A stretch of 64,000 nt of DNA from Saksenaea vasiformis B4078 (taxonomy: Eukaryota; Mucoromycota; Mucoromycetes; Mucorales; Saksenaeaceae), in the NCBI GenBank assembly GCA_000697055.1, contig JNDT01001166.1, forward strand, positions 1 through 64,000. Direction: 5' to 3'. Below the pieces are notes generated by a model. The model had not been told where the DNA came from. It did not search any database and saw nothing but the letters and a program-made list of their open reading frames with translations. How positions within the stretch are numbered: the first letter of the stretch is position 1; every line of letters starts with the position of its first letter. Of this stretch, positions 1 through 11,521 are shown piece after piece. Made by a program: the position numbers and the translations under genes.

Positions 1-1950
1 ATGTTGTGACCAGCAATCGTATATATCTATCATCAGCTGTATGAGAGCACGAGATAAATTGATACCTGACAGCGCAAGCATGTCGAATTACTCGATGACG
101 TCTAGTTTAGCGGTTGTTGTCATTGGTACAGTGATCACTTTCAGGGCATTCACTCATTTGTCAAGAAAGCGACATATCACGCGGCAAGATTTTAGCAAGG
201 AGATCCTATTTTTGGATACTTGCAATCATTTTCTGGTGAATCGAATAATTGTTTATTTGGAATGATTGATGGGCAATGAGTAGATGCAATTCTCGCGCAT
301 TGTCCCCGCTTCAACAGAAAAGCCCGTGCCATTGAAGCAAGTGCAGGTACCAAATGCATATCCAATGGTACAAACATGGAGTAATTGTTAATGGCTTCCA
401 TGGAGCGGCCAGTGTCATGCTTTTACGATCAAAGATAGTAAACAATCGATCAAAAGACATGAATTTCTGTATGTATGGTCAACCCCAGCACGTACCGAGG
501 ACGTTTCATGTGGGAAATGCAGCCAAAGAAAAAAAATGGAATTCATGCGTCTCTTTAAATGCTGGCACTTTGTGCGTTCCGATTGCTGCGTTGGGATCCT
601 ATTACAATGGACCAGCGCAATACATCTTTGATCTAGAAATAAAAGTATTTGTTTCTCCGCGCGAGGTGGTGCCAACGCAAATTAATGTTTGAATGACGCA
701 AATGTATATTCAAAATCCGATAATTTTTAGCATTTTTGCCGTAGAATTGGAGTAAACAAAAACAACTTCTGCACCAGAGCTTAGCACCTCTCTCCCTAAA
801 TCCTAGCGCTTAAAAACTGACTCATAACAGCCGTTCAAGATCTATAGCCTTTTGCCAAATTAAAGAATGCTGATTAAAAAGGCGAAATATACGAAGGAAA
901 ACGATTTGTCCAAAATTAATGGATTGATTGTGATATATTCATGGTTTGCATGTCGTGCCTAATCCAATCCTGGTTGGTTCCACTCGGACCTCAGATGTGG
1001 TATTGACCCTTCCGGCCGCGCTACTTTATTCGTAGTTTTAAAAAATCTATTGTCTATAAAAATTTTTCCTCTATCCTACCCTATCTATCTAGATTCTTTC
1101 GTCAAGCAACTGGTATTTTCGATAGTGCCTTGTTTTTGAGGGCGGGGAATAAACCATCGTTTATACCAAGGGCTGGGACCCACCACATCTTCGGTCCTCG
1201 TTTCACCAACCGTCGTATTGACGTTTATATATATATAAAAAAGACGCCTTTAACGTCGGTTAGTTTCGGCCATAAAACGCCAAAATGCAGCAGGTAGCTT
1301 TTTTCTCCTGCAGTAGCATACGTCCATGACATTTTATGGTAGCAAGTAGATCTCCGTTACTTCTTATGTGGAACCACGGCAAAATTAAGCTGGAAAGCCG
1401 CGGAAAAGCTAGAAGAGGTTACGAGTCAACTATATATATTTCGCCATATATGTATATGTTACTATTGTCGTTGCAGCTGTAGTCAATGCAAGTAGGTCCC
1501 AAGACCCAAGGAGATCCAAGAGCCTCATGTGGACGTAGCATACATCAATTCCACGGAGAGTCATAAGGGCTTTGTTGACTTATCAATTGGATGTGACTTG
1601 TCAGCTCTTGAATAGATGCAGAAATGTTTTTCTTTACATATGTACAATGATTTAAAGGGATTTTTCCTATAATTCTGCACAGCTTTTAAGCTGGTTGGCG
1701 TTAGGTCCAGAAAATTTTCTTACGTCGGATGTAGTCCTTTTTGCGTCCTGCACTCTTGAACCTTATGTGGGAAGTAGACATTCATGCGTCGACTCAAAGC
1801 ACATCTCGCTGGTGTATTATTGATTCTGGTTCCCAACTACAGCGTTTGTTTTAGATAACAAGGTGTGATGGGCATTTAACGGGACGCATAATCTTCTTTT
1901 TTGTTTTTTCTTGGACTCTGTTTTCTCTTAGCATCTCCAGTGTGTAATTT
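1..1950. other. Gap with no supported gene
   Basis: Open frames here are short (at most 112 codons), overlap on both strands and resemble no family I know. The DNA is AT-rich with short TA runs near 1228 and 1431. I see no start followed by a plausible exon chain. It may be intergenic DNA or decayed repeat. Confidence 0.5.
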
Positions 1951-1959
1951 CGGTGGGAG

Positions 1960-2465
1960 AGACATTCAGGATCGCTCATGTCTGTTTTGTCTGTCATTTA
2001 GCCTGCAAGTCCTATGTCTATGACCGCCTTAGCCATGATGATGCTTTTCGCTCATCATTAAAGTAAAACAAATGTTGCCACACCCTTTCAGTATCATTCA
2101 TTTCCTGCAATAGATAGAGGTAATGACGCTTCAAGTCTTCTACAATGCGTAATGTCTGCTACTGGCCATCGTCGCCAGGATGCCTTTAATCTGCGGCAGC
2201 GGATATGGTGCAGGACCAGCTACCACCGTCGGCGGTATTATCCCCGTGAATATAAATGGCATCCAAGGCTTTCCCATTTACCAATCATGAGTATATTCTT
2301 ACGCTACCCTCTATATGAATTTTGCGTCCATCGAGGACCAAATTGACATAAGTAGAATATGTCGGCAATTTGTATCCTAATATCCGCATATTCAATCCTT
2401 CATTAGCGCAAGCTTAGGTCTACACAGACGCAGAATTTATATAGATTAGCGTAAAATTATATTTT
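1960..2465 (+). repeat. Dispersed repeat family, copy 1 (diverged)
   Basis: This stretch shares ordered blocks with the copies near 29.4-30.15 kb and 60.6-61.65 kb. In order: a TTTAGCCTGCA-like block, a block with GATGCTTTTCGC, CGCTTCAAGTCTTC, a GC-rich middle, TTTTGCGTCCAT, then GCATATTCAATCCTTC and GACGCAGAATTTAT near the 3' end. No intact protein is apparent. Divergence between copies is high, so the family looks old. Confidence 0.6.
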
Positions 2466-2724
2466 GATAAACAGTAAGGAGTTTTCTGCATCCATTATAT
2501 CGAGCCAATACAACAATAAAATTCTATATAACAGAAAAAGTCTTATTTCAACCGCAACCAGTTACCCAAATGTGCGTCATAGACAAAAGCGCAATTTGGA
2601 CCTTCCTGACGTCAATAAAGTTCAGTGCACCATGTATTTGTTGTCATAGAGTGAATTCAAATCCCTTACTGTCTACAAATGCAGGATAGCTATCCCTGTG
2701 GCACTTCTGCGATTGAAATTTCCG

Positions 2725-2780
2725 TTTTCTTCCTTCTTTTCTTTTCTTTTCTTTTTTTTTTCTTTTTTTTTTTTTGTCAC
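2725..2780 (+). promoter_or_regulatory. Pyrimidine tract before the AVT-like gene
   Basis: A nearly pure C/T run, mostly T, lies just upstream of the chosen ATG at 2823. Such tracts are common in fungal promoters and 5' leaders. It argues for starting the protein at 2823, because starting at 2679 would put a long poly-phenylalanine stretch in the N-terminus. Confidence 0.4.
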
Positions 2781-2822
2781 AGCGTCCTCTCCTCCTTTCA
2801 TCCTATTAACTTAAATTTCCTT

Positions 2823-4987
2823 ATGACTCGCGGCTCAGATATGCATCAGGACGGCACCTCCGGAGATATTTCTTCAGATGAAGAGGAAGCCGTATCACTA
2901 AAACTGCTGCGAACTCAACCTATTGATCTTCAGTCGGGATCAATATCAGAGATTGCCGTACGATTCTTATCGGATGAGGACGCTCATATAGAACAGAATA
3001 GAAATCAGCTGTCACCAATACGTAGCCGATCAGTAGAGATACCACGAGAAAAGCCTATAGAGCAACTTAAGCACCGGGGCGGCTTCCGTGCTCACTTTGT
3101 TCAAGAAACTTCTTCCGGACCTAGGCCGTTAAGAGGGCAAGCGCGACCAGGGATCTCCCGACGGTCCTATTCTTTTGGCAGACCCACAATAGCACGTATG
3201 TCTATCAGTCGCTCCGTGTCGTCCTTCTCGTTGTACAGTAAATTTGCCGGTGAGCGGTTTGACGTACGACATCGGCCAACTCGATCAAATGAAAATCTCA
3301 ATGAAGAAAAACGTAATAAAGGCGGAAAGACAGAAAGAGCAGGTTCAGGAGAAGACGAAATGTCAGTGGACCACTCGGAAGAAGCAGACAATGAGCAAGG
3401 ATACCAACCACGAGCATCGGCTAAAAAGGCCATGTTTATGTTCTTAAAGGCGTTCATTGGGTCTGGTGTCCTTTTCCTCCCAAAAGCGTAAGTTAGCTGG
3501 CAACCGTCACGTATATTTTACAGATGGAGATGTATATTACACAGTTTCTACCATGGAGGTTTGGCTTTGTCTATTGCATTGATGGTGTTCATTGGGAGCA
3601 TTTGTCTTTTTGCCTTTTTGCGATTGGTAAAAGCCCAGCAAGTCATTGGGGGTTCATACAGCGATATAGGAGGAGCACTGTACGGACGAAGCGTCCGCCT
3701 CATCATCCTCTTCTTTATTGTTATTTCTCAAATAGGCTTCGTCTCTTCCTATTTTATCTTCGTGTCCCGTAACTTGGCGAATATTGTAGATGTACTTTCA
3801 AGTTGCCAGGCCAAAATCGAACAGCGCTACTACGTATGGATGCCATTGGTAGTTGTCATACCTTTGGTACTGGTTAGACATATTGCACGCTTATCTTTTA
3901 CTGCCATAATCGCTGATGCTTTTATTCTATTTGGGCTTATATGTGTCCTTTATTACACATCTCTGCAACTACATACAGTAGGCGTTGGACCCAACGTCGA
4001 ACCTATAAACACGGCCAATTTTGCGCTTATGATCGGCACAGCAACGTTTTCTTTTGAAGGTTGGTCTACAGCAAACCAAGCAACATCGTTTCTCATTTTT
4101 ATTGCATCTAACTTAGGCATTGGTCTGGGTAAGCATAAGCTGCCGACAAAAAAAAGGGGGAAAAGAAGAAGGCTGTGTATTATCAGATGACTGACGCTTT
4201 TGGGTACAAGTCATTCCTATTGCAGAATCTATGCGACAACCGGAACGATTCCCATTTGTCGTCACGTTGGGGATGTTGATCGTCTGCGTAGTGTATATTA
4301 TAATCGGCACCGTCTCGTATTTGGCTTATGGCGAGCGTATCCAAGCTGCGGTCATCTACAACTTCCCTTCAGCAGACAAGCTAACGACTGCTGTGCAGCT
4401 TTTATACTCGGTTGCTATTATTCTCACGTTAGTAAAAAAAAATACAATAATGACAACTCATTATTGCACAGAGTACCACTCATGTTATTCCCAGCAATCC
4501 GAATTTTGGAGGATTGCATTTTCAGGAAATGCAGGCGCGGATATGAAGACTTACGAGTGAAATGGTTGAAAAACGGTTTTCGGACACTGTGCGCATGTTT
4601 TTGTGCAACCATTGCGTTTGCTATCGGGGGTGAAAACCTGGACAAATTTGTTTCTTTAGGTAGGTTACAGTTGACAATGCATCAGGTCTTCTGACTTTGG
4701 ATATTGTTCATTGGTTAGTCGGATCGCTTGCCTGTGTACCTCTCTGTTTTATTTTTCCAGGTACCGATAGCGTGTTTATAATAGCAACCTTTATTTACAG
4801 GCGTGATCTGTCATTAGGCTTATTACACTTTAAGATCACTAATATCCAAAGAGACAAGATTCTGGATGGCCTACTGACCCTCTGGGGCTTTGGTATTATG
4901 GTTTATACATTATATGTGACAACCAACTCTTTCGTACATCCACTTTCCCAAGATGGAATAACTATGGCAAGCTACTGCCCTTCATAA
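2823..4987 (+). CDS. Vacuolar amino acid transporter, AVT3/AVT4 type (7 exons)
   Basis: An AAAP/SLC36-family transporter, expected in the vacuolar membrane, where this family exports amino acids to the cytosol. Exons by eye: 2823-3487, 3545-4059, 4117-4128, 4211-4427, 4472-4659, 4719-4760, 4818-4987; they sum to 602 codons plus stop. The first ~215 residues are hydrophilic, acidic and Ser-rich (EEE run, RRSYSFGRP, phosphosite-like), typical of the fungal cytosolic N-tail. The membrane part opens with the hallmark FIGSGVLFLPKA, then FYHGG, then FSFEGIGLVIPI, which is restored only by a 12-nt exon. VPLMLFPAIRILED and a closing GLLHFK segment follow. Start 2823 is chosen because the frame upstream is a poly-T leader. 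AVT3 versus AVT4 cannot be decided. Confidence 0.9.
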
Positions 4988-7667
4988 ATATTTAGATCAT
5001 TGTCTATAACCGAACACTGTAAGAAATATACTTTTAAACAATTTGAAAGACTTATATATAATCGTTGCTAAAGTCGACGTGTACACATGGTGGTCTGGTC
5101 TCAACTTGAACCTTCTGGATATCAAGGTTGATATTATAGCAACCCGGTTATTTGTACAACACGTACCGAGAAATCGTTCCTACTCCAACGACAATCGTCT
5201 CGATGCAGCTCTTATGTTGTCAAAATCACTATTTCTATGCAGGTCACAGCTTCTGGTAACCGATTTTGCCGTGTGATGGGTTTGGACATGCTCTGTCCTG
5301 TTCATTTGGACGTAGTCACTCACCATAGCTACAACAGCAGAATTCGGCATTCAGTAAAGCGTTTCCTTAAAGTTGTAATCTGTAAGGTAGCAGTGCATCG
5401 AGATTCTCGGTATGCGGCTGAAGTTGGTTCTGTTTACAACACCGTGATAGCGGGACACGGACTTATGGATAATAGCATGGCATTAAAGCACACCCCACTG
5501 TTAAGGCTTTACAGCCCAGATCCGATGACAATTGCCATATGACACAATATCATGTTTAATGTACCATATCTTGGGACCATTCTAGTAGTTCCTACCCTTC
5601 TATTGTTTACTATGCCATGGATGATTAAGCAATCAATTTCAACGGCGGTATTGTGGAAGACATAACGTAGTACAGTAGACGACAAGTAAGATTTCCCTTG
5701 TAATTAAGAGGATTGGCATAGGAATAGGTTTACGCTTATGCCGGTTTTGCAATTTGGTACATTTATTTGCTGCAATATCTCAATAAAGCCGATGCCTGCA
5801 AGTCAAGTTTGTTCAACTTGGAACGTGTGATATTTATGATGCTTGTAGGTAACAAAGAAAACAGGACATCTTTTAAACAAATCCGCTACCGCGTCGTCAA
5901 AGCCTACGTTTCGCCGCCGTTGGAGTCGCCAAAATAAATATCTATGCTGTACAGAAGCTGTGTTAATGTCGCGTAGATCACATATCCCCAGGGATCCGTA
6001 TTTAATTACAGGCGCAAGGTCCAATGCGAACCATAAATCGCGGAAGTCCAGGATCGGAATTAGGATCCAGAATGAACCAATCAATGAACAGAGTATAATA
6101 AAAGTAAGGAGGGGCAAGAGAAGTGAAACCCCATACCTTGTACACATCCGCCGAAACCAGTCTAAACCTATTCTATCCAAGCGACTTGTTGCTGATGTCT
6201 GAGCCGAGAGGTGACCTTTAAGAAAACGGGTTTTCTTCACTGAACTTGCATAGCCAGCTCAATGCACCTAAAGAGCACCGCGAGGGATGTAGTATCTTGG
6301 TCTTTGCGATATTAACGTATTTATACACAATGGCTGAGTGTACCGGGACCTGTAGCAATGACGGGAGCAGTCAGGAACCTTGATTCGAGTAAGAGAATCC
6401 AGCGCTCGCAAAGCCGAGCATCACTTCTGAGTCACGGATGATAATCGGAGTAGAACAACCAGTGAGGCCATTCAAGAACTAGTTTGGAGTTGGTCCAAGT
6501 AATTCCGATTCACGAGATAAGCAAAGTTTATCCAAGTAAGACCCAATTCTATTTGAAAAATGATGTACTCAGGATAAACAAACGTGAAACTGATAAGATA
6601 CACGGACTTGCCGTATGCAATAACAATAACAACAGCTCCCATCCATATGTTGTGGCTTTTCAAGCTGGGACACAAGAATGCAAAGCGCATAAACATGAGA
6701 GTTGTACACATACAGATGCGCACACACGTCCAAATGTCGCATGACAAAAAACACAAGCATGGTCCTTTTTCCCACAGAAATCGGCGATTTCTTTTATTCT
6801 CACCTTTCTTTCCCAATCTTTCTTTTTTTTTTCTCTACATGACAAGAAGCAAGGAAACTGCGTGGACTATTCGACATGAACGGCATGTTTCGCGGTAGGC
6901 AATTTTATTTCCACAGTCTGGAAAATGTAGCTTATCGTGTGATCCAGAAATGGGCAGACAGATATTCGCTGTCCAGTGAAAAAATCTGGAGCAGGGTTCG
7001 CCAATTGGGGTCTGCCTGGCGGTGAAATAGCCGACATGGATGAGTATGGCGCACATGTTACAGAATATCTGATGCTGACATTTAGTATTTAAGCGTTGCA
7101 AACCAACAGGCTACAGCAGAAATGGTGTCAAACAAAGTTCAGGTAAAAAGGAAGTGGTAACGGATTAATTTATATCACCCGTTAATTTTCATTTATTTTT
7201 AATTAGCTTGTGGACCGCAAAACTTTCGAAGATCTACGCCAGTCGGACCAACGTGTAAGTAGCACGATATTGGATGTATAAGACTAGATATTCAACAAAG
7301 TGTTCCTAGTCATCCTAAGGTCTTGCACCATGAACTCCTTCTACCTTATTCACACACTCTTCTCTCCTTGCGAATCAATTAGTTAACTAACCGCATCGTA
7401 CGAATAAAACTTCCCAATAACGAAACGATATGAAGTTGCATATCAGCAGACAGAAATTGCGTAACGGGAACCATTTCTCAATCCATGAATATGGTTGGTA
7501 GATAAAGATGCAAGGAACATGAATCATCGTGTCATTGTTTATTCTGTTGTCATGCACAAATTCCCGACAGAAAGAAACGGAACCTGCTAGTACAGTGCAA
7601 ATTTAGTTAAGGTTGGGATGAGAGGACTCTTACCTCTGGACCATATCAACAAATGGGTATACATGTC
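4988..7667. other. Intergenic stretch, no supported gene
   Basis: No frame gives a recognisable protein. A minus frame of 145 codons at 5803-6240 has one hydrophobic run but no other support. Near 7121-7257 a short ATG exon (MVSNKVQ) can be spliced to a second exon (LVDRKTFEDLRQ...), but the reading ends soon after, so it stays unassigned. A poly-T tract lies near 6821-6833. Confidence 0.4.
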
Positions 7668-8545
7668 CTATGAGCATTCATCTATTGAAGTAACCTCCTG
7701 CATGAGTTCTACTTTAGCCTGCTCCAGTTGACGATATCGTTTTTCCAGTATGGACAATTCGTGAAGTCGGTTGATTTGATCTATCAATTGAAGAGTAGCT
7801 GCAAATTATCACGTTTAGAAAAAACCTTAATGTTATAGCAGGTGTTTGATTTACCAGTTTTGAAGTGATGTTGTGACGTTCGAAGTGATGGCGATACCAG
7901 CAATCCAAACCAATGTAATGGATCCCTAACAGCTTTCTTCTTTTTGTTTTTCTTTGTACTTGATTTAACTGGTCTTTTCTCATTCATCTCATATTCTCCC
8001 TTATCCGTATCATCTTTGGAAACTTCTTTGACCCACTCGCTTTCATTCTCTTCCTCCTGTTTGCAGACCTGCCGGCGCCGTAACCCAACCTCATTGCTTT
8101 TGGTGTTTTGCTCATCCTCTTTTTCGTCTTCTTTTTCATCATCAGATACGGCTAACTTTCCACTTGTTGCTCGAAGGATCAATGCTTCGGTACCATCCTC
8201 CGGCTCTATAGACCTAGTAATAGCATATAGCCTCTTTTAGTGCACCACCTGATATAACCTTCATTCGATACCATACACTTGTAATTGTGCTTTCATGCGT
8301 TTATCGTAAGAAAACTGAGAGATCTTCCCGGCTCCCATCGTGTACTTCGCATGAGCTAAATGCAGGAACCCCTATGGTCCATGAATTCGCACCATGTGTG
8401 ACAAATTGGGTTATACCTGTTCCATTTGACTTCCAGCATCTTCCCAACTGTCTGTGTATTCTTGTAATTTTGTAATATATGTAAGTGCTAGAGAATCAAG
8501 TTCTCTGCATAATTCATCTAATTTAGCATTATGTTCCGCATCCAT
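7668..8545 (-). CDS. V-ATPase assembly factor, Vma22/CCDC115 family
   Basis: An ER-associated assembly factor for the V-ATPase Vo sector, related to yeast Vma22 and human CCDC115. Four exons by eye: 8545-8417, 8371-8273, about 8210-7855, 7798-7668. Exon 1 (MDAEHNAKLDELCRELD...) is coiled-coil. Exon 2 opens with GFLHLAHAKYTMG, matching GWLSLAKARYAMG of CCDC115. Exon 3 carries an acidic/basic low-complexity insert (DDEKEDEKEDEQ..., KKNKKKK) and then the family hallmark DPLHWFGLLVSPSLRTSQ. Exon 4 is a final helix (TLQLIDQINRLHELSILEK) ending in DECS. The join between exons 2 and 3 is uncertain: several acceptors between 8240 and 8188 are possible. It lies 282 bp from the Shr3-type gene on the same strand. 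Confidence 0.8.
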
Positions 8546-8827
8546 GATGCTCAGAACAGGGAAGAAAAACCACCCTGTTTTCCTTCCTTTTTCGTCATTT
8601 GAATTCGAACGCCGACAACGCGATTGTCAGAAATCGTCAGGGTAAACGAAACTGTGCGTGGGGAAATTGAACTCTTTGCAGATTCACCGGTGTAGATTTT
8701 CCCAATACCCATACTCTCACGACTCACACATCTTTTTGTTTCAATGAACATAATGTCTTTCCAACTGAATTAAGTTTTTCGATTCTTTTACTTAACAAAT
8801 ATCCATATATCTTAACAACAGTATATC

Positions 8828-9656
8828 TTATTCGTTCTTCTTTGATGATCCACTTGCAGTATTCCGATTCGCTTTCTGGGACTTTTTCATCACGAAGAAA
8901 TGAGCTATTTGTAATCCGATAATACCTGAGAACGTCGATGTTAACTTTTTTGCTCATCAATTCAGCAGCGTCAACTTACCAGTGACAGCCAACACAATAA
9001 TGAAATGAGCAGCAGCAATGTTCTTCAAAGAAACTGTAATTTCTTTTTGATCCTCGGATGTCGAGATAATGTTCATAGCTATTTACATAAACGTAAGAGC
9101 ATGAATTCAAACCGAGCGTCTTTACCTGGCTTCACAGAGCTAGCATGAGTGGACAAACCAAAGAGCATGAGTACTATAGAGCGTACCATTACTATGGTTA
9201 CTATTACTTTCTTTCTTTCGTAAATAGACCTACCAAGGGATGCTCCGTCGAAAAGAATATTTCCATCCGTCATGTGTGCTAAACCAGCAGACAGTCCGAC
9301 TGCTGCTATCATCAAATTGGCAAAAGGAATATACTTCAGAATATTTGGTGCCTGCAACTGATTGGCATAGTAAAGCTGTAGTAATGGGAAAATAACGAAA
9401 ACAGAGCTTTAGCTTTCATTGCGCATGACGCGCCTTGTTTGCTTTCCCTTACAGTTGCTTGAGAAATGGCGTTCGGGTAATCCGCGGGATTGGCCCAAAG
9501 CAAGTAATAATCAAAAGCCCAATCGGACCAGTATGTCTAGTAACGAGTATAAACTGAAGCTCAAAATAGAGATGGTCCAATATATACCCCATATGCAAAG
9601 AAGCAGGAGCAAAGAATCAAAGACCCCTTCACGGCTTGCATCTGTTCGCCAGCCAT
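8828..9656 (-). CDS. Shr3-type ER chaperone for amino acid permeases
   Basis: A small membrane chaperone of the ER that in yeast is required for folding and ER exit of amino acid permeases. Six exons by eye: 9656-9588, 9536-9453, 9375-9234, 9173-9126, 9078-8980, 8925-8828; the sum is exactly 179 codons plus stop. Visible are an N-terminal hydrophobic segment (GSLILCSCFFAYG), the TYWSDW and Tyr-rich region, an ILKYIPFANLMIAAVGLSAG segment, and the FDGASLVL motif characteristic of the family. A last hydrophobic helix (AAAHFIIVLAVTGIIGLQIA) follows. The protein ends KKNE, a KKXX dilysine ER-retrieval signal. The relevant client class is encoded nearby (permease at 26.7 kb). Confidence 0.85.
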
Positions 9657-11521
9657 TGTGAACCAAAAGTACAATATGTCCTCCAACCACAGTCTTCGCT
9701 GAAAAACAGTACGCGTTGTGATCAAATTTCCTGCGGGAGTTAAAAAAAGTTCGCTTGATTGGTCAAAACGTTAAGTGGGTTTGGCAAACCTTTATTGTTT
9801 TGAGGGAAAGCAAGTACACAAAACCGGCATGCTTGGGACCAATCAAGTAAACCGTACCAAATGCGAATACTGAGAGAACATATCCTGTGGATAAAAGCAT
9901 ATTCCATCCAGTGTCGTACTGAAGTTCAATTTTTTGAAACAAAATGGAGATCTTTCGTGAGAAGAAGAGGATATCGCCGCTACAGCCTGCAAGGAAGAAA
10001 ATACATTATCATTCAGCATACATATAATCTTTCCCCCAAGCTTTATCCACAATCGATTAGTGTTACGGAGCCGTCTGGGTCCTTTAATAAATAAAAGCAC
10101 GATCCTGGAGATGACCATCGTCATGTTCTAGACAAAAGATGACGTTTCTTAAATATTACATAATGTGAGGTTCTAGATCACAGCCTGAAGTGAATATTTG
10201 TCATGAATAGTACATTTTCCGTTATCTATTGCAGGCCTAATCGAATACTTAAAGACTACTGAGGTATTTAAGCGAATAACATGTGTCAGTGCATGGTATT
10301 TACGACGAGTCAATGATTGTGTCGGAGCCGTTATTCCCTGTCAATCTGACACAGTTTCATGATGAAAGGCAAAGTACTTCTACTTCAACAACGTCAATTG
10401 CAGAAAAGTGGAAGGTGAGATTCAGCTGAGAGAAAGAGAGAGAAGAGACAACTAGTAAATACTTCAATAGACTGAAGCTAGCACGAATAGCAGACACAAA
10501 AATATAATGTTTAACTAAGTCTACATTCTGAGAAATCGTATCATAGCCCATCTTCATCTGACTACTACCAATGGTCAACGCAGGATTAAGATGTTCATGC
10601 TCTGTAGATCACCAGACTCCAGTGGATAAGCATGTAACAACATGAGGTTATTTCTCAAATATGTTAAGGCTTTATGGTTACGCTGATAAAACGCAATGCA
10701 GGACGATTGAAAGTATGTCTAAGTGGAAATGCCTCGGTAAACCATGCGGAAAATAAGAAAGCGCCAGCATGCAGCCACGACTTTAGTAAGGAGCCAAGGA
10801 AGGAGTATGTGTACCTTGACAGTATTTGAGTGAGCGGCTTGCATGAGCAAATACTTGAGACAGTTCCTTTAGTTTGAATAAATGCACACTATCCGCATGC
10901 CGACGATATGCCTGAAAGAAAAAAAAATATCATTTATGGAAGATAGAGCCAAGATATGCGGATGTGTCGGATGCATGCAAATATGGATGTTCATACAAGC
11001 TCTCAATGTTTCAAGAGTTCAAATCGTAATTCTCGCACTGTACACAAAAAAAAACCAGCACGGTACGACTGTTTACTAACTCCAGATTGGCTAGCTTGTT
11101 TTGCTCTCTGTTATACGTCCAGGATTAACCTACGAAAGGTGTCAATGTCATCGCTGTATCTTTCAGTGTCCATGTGTCACCAGTCAGAGTCAGGTATACA
11201 GGACAGGTCAGGTTCATATGAAATGATTTAAGCTGTGTGAGTCGGTAGTATCAGTTGTTTTCCGACATTTGCTGTCGTTACTAACCATGTGAGAAAGACG
11301 TTCAAGATCCTGTTTGCTACCATTTGGTCACGAGTTAGTAGAAAAGAGTGTATGGCTGTCTAAACAAAGAGGGCTGCCCAAGAAGTCTGATTGGCATAAT
11401 CCTATCACCCTCGGAAGTGAAACACTTGACAGATCAACCATTCCGCTTTCATCTACGGAGTTCAAATTTTCGATAGATAAAAAAGAAGCCTTGCTTTTTT
11501 GGCGTATCTATTGCCTCTGAC
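9657..11521. other. Gap with no supported gene
   Basis: Open frames are below 95 codons and overlap on opposite strands. I recognise no domain and no exon chain. It holds the 5' side of the Shr3-type gene and, at the other end, the promoter side of the ArAE-like gene. Confidence 0.4.

Noticed and set aside
2679..2822. Upstream extension of the AVT-type transporter with a poly-Phe stretch
   Set aside because: It is translation of a pyrimidine-rich leader; the ATG at 2823 begins the hydrophilic tail typical of the family.
5803..6240. 145-codon minus frame with one hydrophobic segment
   Set aside because: No splice context, no family resemblance; composition of surrounding DNA gives such frames by chance.
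9079..9357. Reading the Shr3-type exons 3 and 4 as one 92-aa protein
   Set aside because: The frame passes through introns; splicing restores FDGASLVL and a continuous 179-aa Shr3-like protein.
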